Source of the DNA: Oscillospiraceae bacterium
GTDB taxonomy: Bacteria > Bacillota > Clostridia > Oscillospirales > Oscillospiraceae
Assembly: GCA_017445385.1 (NCBI GenBank)
Contig: JAFSUG010000003.1
Span: forward strand, 1 to 64,000
DNA length: 64,000 nt
Reading direction: 5' to 3'
Shown here piece after piece: positions 7,003-15,578 of this stretch. How positions within the stretch are numbered: the first letter of the stretch is position 1; each line of letters starts with the position of its first letter. Below the pieces are notes generated by a model, which was not told the origin of the DNA, did not search any database, and saw nothing but the letters and a program-made list of their open reading frames with translations. The position numbers and the translations under genes were made by a program.

Positions 7003-8199
7003 TTAACCTGCGGTTGCCGGTTCGGCAGCTTCCGCCGGAGCCTCGGGAGTCTCGGTAGTTTCTGCCGGAGTCTCGGTAGTTTCTGCGGTTTCGGTGGTTT
7101 CCGCGGCTGCTTCTTCGGGAGCAGGCTTGATTACCGCGGTGAAGCGCATGCCGAATGCGTTTTCTTCAACGGGGTAATCCGCGGTCAGCTCGTCAAGCAG
7201 TTCCTGGTACTTTGCGTTTTCAAATGCGGTACGCACATCGTCTGCAAAGCTGTTTTCGCCTTCGCTGATGAAGTAGATGATATGGAAGCCGTATTCGGTT
7301 TCAACGATGTCAACGTCGCCGGTCTGGCGGCTTTCATCGAAGATCCATGCGTCGAATGCTTCAACCATCTGACCCTTAGTGACGTTCTCATAGAGGCCGC
7401 CGTCCTCGGCGTTGTCGGTGGAGTGGGTTTTTGCCAGCTCGGCAAACGCTTCCTCGGTCTTGTCGCCTGCGAGGTACTCATCAAGAACGGACTGCGCCGT
7501 TGCTTCATCCTCAACGAGAATGTGGCGAACGTTCACAGTGCGGTGATCTGCTTCCGTGCCGAGCTCTTCCTGATGCTCTGCATAGTAGGCGTCAACATCT
7601 TCCTGGGAGAAGGTTGCAAGCCACTGCTCGGTATAATGGGAAACGGTTTCCAGAAGAACGCGGTAGTTGCGGTAAGTTTCTTTCGTGCTGCCTGCGCCGT
7701 ACATTGCGGCGAGGAGCGCCTTGCCGCTGCCGTAGCCGTAAGATGCGGCAGTCGTTTCGAGATCGGCAATTTCACCGTCGATTGCGTCAAGTTCTACTTC
7801 ATCCAGCTCGAAGCCTTCTTCCATCGCCTTGTCGTAAACGGCGTAGACCTGCTGCAGGCGGCTGTTCGTTCCGGAGATCATGGAGCCTGCGAGGCTCTGG
7901 AGCATATCGTCGGTTGCGTTGCCGCCGAACATCTGCGCATACTGATAGCGGATCTCGCTGTAGTGGTAGTTGTATTCTGCTGCGGTCACGTTGTGCGTGC
8001 CGACGGTTGCGGCGGTCACGTGGCCTGCGAACCAGTTCGTGGAAAGCATATATGCACAGACGAGGATGCATACGGCAAGCACGATGCCGACGATCCAAAG
8101 CACACGGCTGAGTGTTTTATTGCTCTTTTTTTCCTGCGTCATTTCGCCGGAAAATGCCGGGGTTTCTTTTCTGCGCTGTTTTTCACGGGATGCGCTCAT
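7003..8199 (-). CDS. membrane-anchored peptidyl-prolyl isomerase (PrsA/SurA-like)
   Basis: Extracytoplasmic foldase. The 398 residues start with a charged cytoplasmic stretch, a single membrane segment (about 33-54), a SurA_N-like helical region and a parvulin (rotamase) domain beginning at VNVRHILVEDEATAQ and ending with the GFHIIYF block. There is no lipobox, so unlike Bacillus PrsA it is held by a transmembrane helix. The C-terminal tail of about 45 residues is rich in Thr, Glu, Pro and Ala. It is a single gene with its own promoter (8237-8265). It probably helps secreted proteins such as the PBP fold, by analogy with PrsA. Confidence 0.85.
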   Translation of the reverse strand: MSASREKQRRKETPAFSGEMTQEKKSNKTLSRVLWIVGIVLAVCILVCAYMLSTNWFAGHVTAATVGTHNVTAAEYNYHYSEIRYQYAQMFGGNATDDMLQSLAGSMISGTNSRLQQVYAVYDKAMEEGFELDEVELDAIDGEIADLETTAASYGYGSGKALLAAMYGAGSTKETYRNYRVLLETVSHYTEQWLATFSQEDVDAYYAEHQEELGTEADHRTVNVRHILVEDEATAQSVLDEYLAGDKTEEAFAELAKTHSTDNAEDGGLYENVTKGQMVEAFDAWIFDESRQTGDVDIVETEYGFHIIYFISEGENSFADDVRTAFENAKYQELLDELTADYPVEENAFGMRFTAVIKPAPEEAAAETTETAETTETPAETTETPEAPAEAAEPATAG

Positions 8200-8236
8200 A
8201 AATAATCAATCCTTCCTTTGTGCGTTTGCTCCGTTC

Positions 8237-8265
8237 ATTATAGCGGTAAAAGTTGCCGGTTTCAA
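8237..8265 (-). promoter_or_regulatory. promoter of the PrsA-like gene
   Basis: On the minus strand TTGAAA (8260-8265) and TATAAT (8237-8242) with 17-base spacing; CGC directly precedes the -10. Confidence 0.7.
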
Positions 8266-8284
8266 GTAGAAGTTGTATTTTTGC

Positions 8285-8522
8285 AAAAAAACGGGAGCCG
8301 GCGTACCGGCTCCCATTGCATACTGCTGATCCCGCTTCGGCCGTGCGAACCCAATTATAACCTGCACGTTACGGCAGGTGGGTTGCCGCTTGCCGCAATT
8401 ACTGCTTCCAACGTCCGCTGCCGGTCGAGCCGGGGCGGGAGGCCTGCAAACCTGCGGCAAAGCTCTGCGTCCCAAAGTTATGATGTGGGTTTAAGTGGAT
8501 CCGTCACGCACCAAGCAGGAAA
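8285..8522 (-). ncRNA. ssrS: 6S RNA
   Basis: Regulator of RNA polymerase holoenzyme that mimics an open promoter. Read on the minus strand, the ends pair (CCTGCT near 8519 with AGCAG near 8323, and GTGCG with CGCAC), giving a long rod. The middle has an asymmetric open region with promoter-like sequences (CATCATAACTTT on one side, GGTTATAATTGGG on the other) and a terminal structured region with CCGCAGG and GCGGCAAGCGGC. The 3' end is a strong terminator, GGGAGCCGG/CCGGCTCCC (8293-8314), followed by a T-run. The mature length of about 200 bases fits 6S. It starts right after the DUF1292 gene, from which it may be co-transcribed. SRP RNA was considered and excluded because a better SRP RNA lies at 62.8 kb. 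Confidence 0.75.
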
Positions 8523-8525
8523 AAA

Positions 8526-8804
8526 TCATTCCGCTTCGTCGTCTGAAATATCGTCGAGCAGGAGGGCGTAGACCGCTTCAAGCTCATCGTCGTCGTCAAC
8601 GGTTACGAGAATGTCCTCGCCGTCTTCCGTGACCTGCTTGAGAATGCTGACTTCGAGCTGTTCGCTGTCGTCGTCAACGTCGGCAGGCAGCAGCGCAAGA
8701 TACATCGCGCCGTTGTATTCAACGGAGGAGAGGATCTCCAGCTCAAATTCCTTGCCTTCCTCATCGGTGATGGTGATGAAATCGGCGCCGTATTGTTCTT
8801 CCAT
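8526..8804 (-). CDS. DUF1292 family protein (YrzB-like)
   Basis: Small acidic protein of 92 residues. The opening DFITITDEEGKEFELEIL and the YLALLPAD block are typical of DUF1292, a family usually encoded beside ruvX in Firmicutes. Its biochemical role is not known. Here it is alone, with its own promoter (8840-8868) and an AAGGAGG ribosome binding site, and is followed directly by 6S RNA. The C terminus is a run of Asp and Glu. The ruvX and alaS neighbours seen in Bacillus are absent from this window. Confidence 0.85.
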   Translation of the reverse strand: MEEQYGADFITITDEEGKEFELEILSSVEYNGAMYLALLPADVDDDSEQLEVSILKQVTEDGEDILVTVDDDDELEAVYALLLDDISDDEAE

Positions 8805-8839
8805 AAAGCGGCCTCCTTGTTCGTTTGTTTTCTACCTGT

Positions 8840-8868
8840 ATTGTAAAGCGGCGGCATGGGAAAATCAA
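8840..8868 (-). promoter_or_regulatory. promoter of DUF1292 gene (and possibly 6S RNA)
   Basis: On the minus strand TTGATT (8863-8868) and TACAAT (8840-8845), 17-base spacing. I see no equally clear separate promoter for 6S RNA. Confidence 0.6.
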
Positions 8869-8904
8869 GTGAAAAAACGGGAACGGATTTTTTTCAAAAA
8901 CGTG

Positions 8905-8933
8905 CTGACTTCATTTGACAGGTATGCTATAAT
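8905..8933 (+). promoter_or_regulatory. promoter of the class A PBP operon
   Basis: TATAAT (8928-8933) with TGC directly upstream (extended -10); CTGACT (8905-8910) is the best -35 at 17-base spacing. A perfect TTGACA at 8915-8920 is too close to the -10 to be used. Confidence 0.6.
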
Positions 8934-8976
8934 AATACTGTATGCGTATTACGCACCGGATACACGGAGGTATCTT

Positions 8977-11430
8977 ATGAAACGATTGATTCAGAATCCG
9001 CGCACGAAGAAGCGTTTAGAACGAATCGGGAAGATCATTGGAACGATTCTGCTTATCGGACTGCTGACCGCGCTGATCTTTACTTGTATTTTTGCCGTTT
9101 ACGTGCGGGATATTCTCTCGAAGCAGGCGGAATTTGATGCGCAGGATATGGCGATGAACCAGACGAGCATCATCTATTACCAAAACCCGGAAACGGGCGA
9201 GTGGGAGGAGCTGCAAAAGCTCTATGCCGGCGAGAACCGCATCTGGGCATCGTATGATGAGCTGCCGAAGAATCTGCTCAACGCTTGCGTTGCAATCGAA
9301 GATAAGCGTTTTTACGAGCATCACGGCTTTGACTTTGTAACAACCGGTCAGGCAGGACTGCGCCTGTTTTTGGGGCAGGGTTCTGCCGGCGGCAGTACGA
9401 TCACGCAGCAGCTGATCAAAAACCTCACCGGCGACCAGGAGATCACTGTCCGCCGAAAGATCATCGAAATTTTCCGCGCGCTGGAATTTGAAAAAACCCA
9501 TTCCAAAGAGGAAGTTCTGGAATGGTATATGAACGTGATCTATCTCGGCGAGGGCTGCTTCGGCGTTCGCAGCGCATCGCAGGTTTATTTCGGCAAGGAT
9601 GTTTCCGAGCTGACGCTTGCCGAGTGCGCGTCGCTGATCGGCATTACGAATAATCCCTCGCTTTACGATCCGTATCTCAACCGCGAAAACAATCTAAAGC
9701 GCCAGCGGATTATCCTCGGCGAGATGCTCGACCAGGAGATGATCACGCAGGAGGAATACGATGCCGCGATTGCGCAGGAGCTTGTTTTCACAAGCGGCGA
9801 GGACGAAGACGATTCGGACAGCGGCTACTATTCCTATTTTGTGGATCAGGTTATCCGCGACGTGATTTCGGAGCTGCAGGAGCAGCTCGGTCAATCGGAA
9901 GCGATTGCGGAGAAGCTGCTCTACGGCGGCGGCTATAAAATCTACTGCACGCTCAATCCCACCGTGCAGCAGGCGGTTGACGACGTTTATACCGATCTCG
10001 ATAAGATCCCGAATACAACGAGCCGCCAGCAGCTGCAGTCCGCGATGGTCATCATCGATAACCAGAGCGGCGACGTTGTTGCAATCGCAGGCGGCGTGGG
10101 CGAAAAAGAGGGCAGCCTGACGCTTTCCCGCGCAACGCAGACGATGCGCTCGCCCGGCTCTACGATCAAGCCGATCACAGTCTATTCGCCGGCGCTTGAT
10201 CTCGGGGTGATCACACCGATCAGCGTCTACGATGATACGCCGTTTTCCTTTGGCGGCGGCAAGGGCTACCCGAAGAACCAGAATAATACCTACCGCGGCT
10301 TGACGACGGTTGAGTATGCCGTCGGACAATCGCTCAATACGATCCCTGTTAAGATTGTAGACCAGCTCGGTCCGGAGTACTGCTATACGTTCGCAAAAGA
10401 AAACATGGGACTTTCCACCCTTGTTTCGGACGTTGAAATTTACGGCAAAACGTATACCGACGCTGCGATTGCGCCGATGGCGATGGGCGGTCTGACGCGC
10501 GGCGTAACCGTCCGCGATATGACGAACGCCTACGCAACGATTGCCGGCGGCGGTTACTACCGCGAGGCAAGGACCTTCACCCGAATCGAGGATTCGGAAG
10601 GACGGCTCGTTCTGGAAAAAGAGCAGCCGGCGCATACCGCGATGAAGAGCAGCGCGGCATGGTATATGACGAATCTGCTCCATAACGCAACCATCAGCGG
10701 CACGAGCACCTCCGCAAAGCTCAGCGGCATTGCCGTTGCCGCAAAAACCGGCACGACCTCCAGCAACTATGACCGCTGGTTCGCCGCCTTCACGCCGTAT
10801 TATACGGGCGTTGTCTGGTGCGGCTTCGATGAGCAGGAAGAGGTTGTGCTCTCCGGCTCTTCCATGAACCCTGCGCTCAATCTTTGGAAACAGGTTATGA
10901 CGGTTGTGCATGAAGACCTGCCCAGCCGCGATTTCCCGCGTCCGGGCAACGTGGTAAGCGTCAGCTACTGCCTCGACAGCGGCCTGCTTGCAACCGAAGC
11001 TTGCCGCCATGATCCGCGCGGCAGCCGCGTCGCATCGGCGCTGCTGTACCAGTCCGATGCGCCCACAACTTACTGCGACGTGCATGAGAACGTGCAGATT
11101 TGCGAGGAAAGCGGCGAGGTTGCAACGGATTACTGCGCAATGTACGAAGGCGTAACGCTCAAAACCGTCGGGCTGCTGAACGTGCGCCGCGCATACCCGA
11201 TTCCCGGCATCACCGTGAGCGATCAGGCGTACGTTACGCCTTCTGCTGCAAACGAAGCGCCGGCTTCCGGCTACTTTGCGGCAGCCGCGCCGTCGTCCTC
11301 GCCATATCATCAGTATTGCTCGGTGCATACCGCGCCGCCGATCCCAGAGGCGCAGGAAGAGCCGGAGCCGGAGCCATACCCGGCTGAAACAACACAGACA
11401 ACTGCGGAGGAACCCCATGTGGATCGCTGA
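8977..11430 (+). CDS. class A penicillin-binding protein
   Basis: Bifunctional cell-wall synthase: glycosyltransferase polymerises lipid II and transpeptidase crosslinks the strands. The start is the ATG at 8977 (ACGGAGG upstream), giving 817 residues; the open frame back to 8611 is not used. After a short basic tail and one membrane helix (about 20-45) come the glycosyltransferase motifs EDKRFYEHHG (catalytic E108) and GGSTITQQ, then the transpeptidase motifs S395-TIK, S452-L-N and K590-TG. The C-terminal region contains a cysteine-bearing extension and a Pro/Glu-rich tail ending in a Thr-Glu stretch. The next gene starts 14 bases before its stop. Confidence 0.95.
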   Translation: MKRLIQNPRTKKRLERIGKIIGTILLIGLLTALIFTCIFAVYVRDILSKQAEFDAQDMAMNQTSIIYYQNPETGEWEELQKLYAGENRIWASYDELPKNLLNACVAIEDKRFYEHHGFDFVTTGQAGLRLFLGQGSAGGSTITQQLIKNLTGDQEITVRRKIIEIFRALEFEKTHSKEEVLEWYMNVIYLGEGCFGVRSASQVYFGKDVSELTLAECASLIGITNNPSLYDPYLNRENNLKRQRIILGEMLDQEMITQEEYDAAIAQELVFTSGEDEDDSDSGYYSYFVDQVIRDVISELQEQLGQSEAIAEKLLYGGGYKIYCTLNPTVQQAVDDVYTDLDKIPNTTSRQQLQSAMVIIDNQSGDVVAIAGGVGEKEGSLTLSRATQTMRSPGSTIKPITVYSPALDLGVITPISVYDDTPFSFGGGKGYPKNQNNTYRGLTTVEYAVGQSLNTIPVKIVDQLGPEYCYTFAKENMGLSTLVSDVEIYGKTYTDAAIAPMAMGGLTRGVTVRDMTNAYATIAGGGYYREARTFTRIEDSEGRLVLEKEQPAHTAMKSSAAWYMTNLLHNATISGTSTSAKLSGIAVAAKTGTTSSNYDRWFAAFTPYYTGVVWCGFDEQEEVVLSGSSMNPALNLWKQVMTVVHEDLPSRDFPRPGNVVSVSYCLDSGLLATEACRHDPRGSRVASALLYQSDAPTTYCDVHENVQICEESGEVATDYCAMYEGVTLKTVGLLNVRRAYPIPGITVSDQAYVTPSAANEAPASGYFAAAAPSSSPYHQYCSVHTAPPIPEAQEEPEPEPYPAETTQTTAEEPHVDR

Positions 11431-12286
11431 CCAATGGAAAGATTATGAAGTGCTCGATACGTCCGGCGGAGAGAAGCTGGAGCGGTGGGGGGAGTATACC
11501 CTTGTCCGGCCCGATCCGCAGGTGATCTGGGCAACGGCGCGCACGCATCCCGGCTGGAAGAAATTTGATGCGCGCTACAGCCGCTCCAATACAGGCGGCG
11601 GCAAATGGTCGGCGCATCATCTGCCGGAGCGCTGGCAGGTTGCTTACGGCGATCTCGTTTTCAACGTGAAGCCGATGAACTTCAAGCATACGGGCGTTTT
11701 TCCGGAGCAGGCGGCGAACTGGGATTTTATCCGCGATCAAATTGCGCGCGCCGGACGGCCGATCAGCGTTTTGAATCTCTTTGCCTACACGGGCGGCGCA
11801 ACGATTGCGGCGGCTGTTGCCGGCGCATCGGTCTGCCATGTGGACGCGGCGAAGGGCATGGTGGCTTGGGCGAAGGAAAACGCCAAATCCTCCGGCTTGG
11901 AGGATCGTCCGATCCGCTGGATCGTGGATGACTGCGCCAAATTCGTGGAGCGGGAGATCCGCCGCGGACGGCGCTATGATGCAATTATTATGGATCCGCC
12001 GTCGTATGGACGCGGTCCTTCGGGCGAGATCTGGAAGCTGGAAAACGACCTCTATCCGTTTTTGGAGCTCGTTTGCGGCGTACTTTCCGATGATCCGCTG
12101 TTTTTCATTATCAATTCTTATACAACCGGACTTGCGCCGTCCGTCTTGGGGTATCTGCTCGATACGCTCGTAACAAAAAAGTACGGCGGAAGAACGGAGT
12201 GCGGCGAGCTTGGCTTGCCCGTTACCGAGAGCGGACTCGTTCTGCCCTGCGGCAGTACCGGCAGATGGTTGGGAGCGGAAGCATGA
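11417..12286 (+). CDS. class I SAM-dependent methyltransferase (RlmI-like, COG1092)
   Basis: Probable rRNA cytosine-type methyltransferase. The start is the ATG at 11417 inside the end of the PBP gene (GGAGG at 11406-11410). The 289-residue product has the SAM-binding block LNLFAYTGGATIAAA, an acidic ribose-binding position in CHVDAAKG, and DPPSYGRG, the DPP motif IV of rRNA m5C-type enzymes. It lacks the N-terminal PUA domain of full RlmI, so the target is uncertain. It overlaps the ecfA1 start by 4 bases, so it belongs to the same transcript as the ECF transporter genes. Confidence 0.83.
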   Translation: MWIADQWKDYEVLDTSGGEKLERWGEYTLVRPDPQVIWATARTHPGWKKFDARYSRSNTGGGKWSAHHLPERWQVAYGDLVFNVKPMNFKHTGVFPEQAANWDFIRDQIARAGRPISVLNLFAYTGGATIAAAVAGASVCHVDAAKGMVAWAKENAKSSGLEDRPIRWIVDDCAKFVEREIRRGRRYDAIIMDPPSYGRGPSGEIWKLENDLYPFLELVCGVLSDDPLFFIINSYTTGLAPSVLGYLLDTLVTKKYGGRTECGELGLPVTESGLVLPCGSTGRWLGAEA

Positions 12287-13134
12287 GCAATACGGCGTTT
12301 ACAATTCAAAATTTGCGCTTTTCGTATCCCGGCGCGGAGGATATGCCCGATACGCCTGTTTTCGATGGGCTGAATCTGACAATCGAGGAAGGCTCGTTCG
12401 TTGCGGTTGTCGGGCATAACGGCTGCGGAAAATCCACGCTTGCGAAGCTGCTCAACGCGGTTTTGCTGCCCTGCGGCGGCAGCGTGATTGCCTATGGCAT
12501 GGATACGAAAGACGAAAAATTGCTGCTTGCGATCCGCAAACGCGTTGGCATGGTTTTTCAGAACCCGGATAATCAGATCGTTTCCAACGTTGTGGAGGAA
12601 GACGTTGCTTTTGCGCCGGAGAATCTCGGCGTGGAGCCGGCGGAGATCCGTAAGCGTGTGGATGATGCGCTGAGGCGCGTTGGTATGTATGAATACCGCA
12701 ACCATGCGCCGCACCTGCTCTCCGGCGGACAGAAGCAGCGTATTGCGATTGCCGGCGTGCTTGCGATGCAGCCGAAATGCATCGTCCTCGATGAGCCGAC
12801 CGCGATGCTCGATCCGCAGGGACGCAAAGAGGTGCTGGAAACGATCGAGCGCCTTTGCCGCGAGAGCGGCATGACGGTCGTTCTGATCACGCACCACATG
12901 GATGAAGCGATCCGCGCCGACCGCGTGATCGTGATGACGAGCGGCAAAGTGATTGCCGACGGCAAACCGGGCGAGGTATTCTCCCGGGTGGAGCTGCTCC
13001 GCGAAAACAGGCTGACCGCGCCGGATACGGCGCAGCTTTTATACGAACTCAACCGCGAGGGCTATTCGCTTGCGCTCGATGCGCTCTCGCCGGAAGCATG
13101 CGCGCAGACACTTGCGAAAGCGTTCAAGGTCTGA
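12283..13134 (+). CDS. ecfA1: ECF transporter ATPase EcfA1
   Basis: One of the two ATPases of an energy-coupling factor (group II) transporter module that takes up vitamins or metals together with interchangeable S components. The start is the ATG at 12283, overlapping the previous stop (ATGA). The 283 residues contain Walker A GHNGCGKST, Q-loop FQNPDNQIV, signature LSGGQKQR, Walker B CIVLDEPTAMLDP and switch His in ITHHMDEA. Gene order A1-A2-T and the truA neighbour match the usual Firmicutes arrangement. No S component lies in the window, so the substrate must come from elsewhere in the genome. Confidence 0.95.
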   Translation: MSNTAFTIQNLRFSYPGAEDMPDTPVFDGLNLTIEEGSFVAVVGHNGCGKSTLAKLLNAVLLPCGGSVIAYGMDTKDEKLLLAIRKRVGMVFQNPDNQIVSNVVEEDVAFAPENLGVEPAEIRKRVDDALRRVGMYEYRNHAPHLLSGGQKQRIAIAGVLAMQPKCIVLDEPTAMLDPQGRKEVLETIERLCRESGMTVVLITHHMDEAIRADRVIVMTSGKVIADGKPGEVFSRVELLRENRLTAPDTAQLLYELNREGYSLALDALSPEACAQTLAKAFKV

Positions 13135-13148
13135 CGGAGGAAAAAGTA

Positions 13149-14012
13149 TTGACCCCGATTTTAGAAACGAAAAACCTGCATCACGTATACAGCGATGGGA
13201 CGCCCTTCCGCCATGAGGCGCTGAAGGGGGTTGACTTTGCCGTGCAGCGCGGCGAATTTCTTGCGCTGATCGGGCATACCGGAAGCGGCAAATCCACGCT
13301 GGTACAGCATCTGAACGCGCTGCTCAAACCGACCGATGGACAGGTGCTGTTTGACGGCAAGGATATTTGGAGCGATAAAGCGTTTACGCGCGCGGTGCGC
13401 TTCCGCGTGGGACTCGTGTTCCAGTACCCGGAATATCAGCTTTTTGAAGAAACGGTCTTTGCCGATATTGCGTTCGGTCCGAAGAATATGGGGCTTGACC
13501 GCGATGAGATCGATGCGCGCGTGCGCCGCGCGGCGGAGTTTGTGGGACTTTCGGAAAAGGCGCTCAGAAAATCGCCGTTCGATCTCTCCGGCGGCAACCG
13601 CCGCCGTGCGGCAATCGCCGGCGTTATTGCGATGGAGCCGGACGTTTTGATTCTCGATGAGCCTACGGCAGGCCTCGATCCCTACGGCAGCGAGCAACTC
13701 CTTGAAAATCTCCGCCGCTGGCAAGCCGCGCAAAACAGCGCGGTTGTCATGGTAACGCATTCGATGGAAGAAGCTGCCGCCTGCGCAAGCCGGCTGGTTG
13801 TTATGGCGGACGGCGCCGTAAAGATGCAGGGCGAACCGAAAGCGGTTTTTGCCCACGCCGCGGAGCTTGAGCGGCTCGGGCTTGACGTGCCGCAGATCAC
13901 GAAAGTCTTTCTGCGTTTGCGCGAGCTTGGCATGGACGTGGATACCTCTGTGTTCACGGTGGAGCAGGCGAAGGCTGCCCTGCTGAAAAGAGGGGAGGGT
14001 GCGCCGTGCTGA
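13149..14012 (+). CDS. ecfA2: ECF transporter ATPase EcfA2
   Basis: Second ATPase of the ECF module. I place the start at the TTG at 13149 (LTPILETKNLHHVY) because ACGGAGG (13134-13140) stands 8 bases before it; the frame is open to an ATG at 13098 inside ecfA1, but that ATG has no good ribosome binding site. This gives 287 residues. Motifs are Walker A GHTGSGKST, Q-loop FQYPEYQLF, signature LSGGNRRR (the usual EcfA2 form is LSGGQMRR), Walker B VLILDEPTAGLDP and His in VTHSMEEA. Asn replaces the signature Gln. It overlaps ecfT by 7 bases. Confidence 0.93.
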   Translation: MTPILETKNLHHVYSDGTPFRHEALKGVDFAVQRGEFLALIGHTGSGKSTLVQHLNALLKPTDGQVLFDGKDIWSDKAFTRAVRFRVGLVFQYPEYQLFEETVFADIAFGPKNMGLDRDEIDARVRRAAEFVGLSEKALRKSPFDLSGGNRRRAAIAGVIAMEPDVLILDEPTAGLDPYGSEQLLENLRRWQAAQNSAVVMVTHSMEEAAACASRLVVMADGAVKMQGEPKAVFAHAAELERLGLDVPQITKVFLRLRELGMDVDTSVFTVEQAKAALLKRGEGAPC

Positions 14013-14812
14013 AGGATATTACGCTCGGGCAGTATTTCCCCGGCGATACCGCGCTGCATCGCCTCGATCCGCGCACGAAGACGATTCTTGTGATCGTGTA
14101 CATCGTTGCGCTGTTTTTGGCGGTCAGCTACGTTTCGTATGCGGTGCTGCTTGCCGCGCTCGCGGCGGCGATCGCCGTATCGAAGGTGCGGCCGAAGGTG
14201 CTGCTGAAAAGCCTGAAGCCGATCCTGATTTTGATGGTGCTTACCGCGGTGCTCAATCTGTTTTATACGCGCGGTACGGACGTTCTTGTTTCGTTCTGGA
14301 TCATTACGATCACGCGCGAAGGGCTTGAAAACGCGGTGTTTATGCTTTTGCGGATCGCCATGCTGATCCTCGGAACGTTTTTGCTGACGTATACAACGTC
14401 TCCGATTTCGCTGACGGATGGACTGGAGCGGCTGCTTCGTCCGCTGAAAAAGATTCGCGTGCCGGTGCATGAGCTTTCCATGATGATGTGCATCGCCCTG
14501 CGCTTTATCCCAACGCTTTTAGAGGAGACCGATAAGATCATCAGCGCGCAGAAAGCGCGCGGCGCGGATTTCGAAACAGGCAATCTCATCCGCCGCGCAA
14601 AAGCGCTGATCCCGATTTTGGTGCCGCTGTTTATCAGCTCCTTCCGCCGCGCGGATGAGCTTGCAACGGCAATGGAATGCCGCTGCTATCACGGCGGCGA
14701 AGGACGGACGAAGATGAAAGAGCTGCGCTATGCGCGCGCGGACGCGATTGCGTTTGCGCTTGGCGGTGCGCTGCTTGCCGTTACGATCGTCCTGCGGACA
14801 ATGGGGCTGTAA
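14006..14812 (+). CDS. ecfT: ECF transporter transmembrane protein EcfT
   Basis: Membrane scaffold of the ECF module that joins the ATPases to the S component. It starts at a GTG (14006) inside the end of ecfA2, with GGGAGGGTG upstream. The 268 residues have about five to six hydrophobic segments, the coupling-helix motif KARGAD (near 185-190), and the second Arg-containing coupling helix at RRADELATAMECRCY. The N-terminal GQYFPGDTALHRLDPRTK block is typical of EcfT. truA begins one base after its stop. Confidence 0.95.
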   Translation: MLKDITLGQYFPGDTALHRLDPRTKTILVIVYIVALFLAVSYVSYAVLLAALAAAIAVSKVRPKVLLKSLKPILILMVLTAVLNLFYTRGTDVLVSFWIITITREGLENAVFMLLRIAMLILGTFLLTYTTSPISLTDGLERLLRPLKKIRVPVHELSMMMCIALRFIPTLLEETDKIISAQKARGADFETGNLIRRAKALIPILVPLFISSFRRADELATAMECRCYHGGEGRTKMKELRYARADAIAFALGGALLAVTIVLRTMGL

Positions 14813-14813
14813 T

Positions 14814-15578
14814 ATGCGAAATATCGCCATTTTTCTAACCTATTGCGGAACCGCCTACCATGGCTGGCAGGTGCAGAAAACGGATATAACCGTTGGCGAA
14901 ACGGTTGAAAAAGCGGTCGCTGCCGTCGTCGGCCATCCGGCGCACGTCACCGGCTGCGGCAGAACGGACGCCGGCGTTCACGCCAAGCGCTACGTTGCAA
15001 ACTTCCGCACTGCTTCCACGATCCCCGTGGATCGTCTGCCGCTTGCGCTCAACGCCAATCTGCCGCCCGATATTGCCGTTTTCGGCGCAATGGACGTGCA
15101 TGAAGGCTTCAACGCAATCGGCTCATGCGTGCGCAAGGAGTATACGTATTTGATCCATAATTCGCGCATCCGCGATCCCTTTTTTGAAAACCGCGCGTGG
15201 TTCTATCCGAAGCGGCTGGATGAAACGATCATGCAGGCGGCGGCGAAGGCGTTTATCGGAACGCATGATTTTGCCGCCGTGCGCTCGGTGGGCACGCAGG
15301 TGCACTCCACGGTGCGGACGGTTTACCATTTTGACGTAGAGCGCAAAGGCGATCAGATCGAGCTGCGCGTCTGCGCGAACGGATTTCTCTATAATATGGC
15401 GCGCGCCATGGTGGGAACGGTTGTTTACGCGGCGGAGGGGAAAATCGCCCCGAGCGAGATCGAAGCGATCTTAGATCGCGGCAACCGCACGGACGCCGGA
15501 CCGACCGCTCCGGCAGGCGGGCTTTATATGACGCGGCTTTGGTATGATGACGGAGAGGTGCAATTCCATGTCGGATAA
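14814..15578 (+). CDS. truA: tRNA pseudouridine(38-40) synthase TruA
   Basis: Converts uridines 38-40 of tRNA anticodon arms to pseudouridine. The ATG at 14814 is one base after the ecfT stop. The 254-residue product has the catalytic Asp in GRTDAGVHA, the opening YCGTAYHGWQ, and the C-terminal NGFLYNMARAMVGT block. The truA gene behind the ECF genes is a common Firmicutes arrangement. Its last 11 bases overlap the start of the next gene. No irregularity is seen. Confidence 0.97.
   Translation: MRNIAIFLTYCGTAYHGWQVQKTDITVGETVEKAVAAVVGHPAHVTGCGRTDAGVHAKRYVANFRTASTIPVDRLPLALNANLPPDIAVFGAMDVHEGFNAIGSCVRKEYTYLIHNSRIRDPFFENRAWFYPKRLDETIMQAAAKAFIGTHDFAAVRSVGTQVHSTVRTVYHFDVERKGDQIELRVCANGFLYNMARAMVGTVVYAAEGKIAPSEIEAILDRGNRTDAGPTAPAGGLYMTRLWYDDGEVQFHVG

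Noticed and set aside
8285..8522. SRP RNA as identity of the RNA near 8.4 kb
   Set aside because: It has GGAAGCAG but lacks the helix 8 core; a full large SRP RNA is at 62765-63066.
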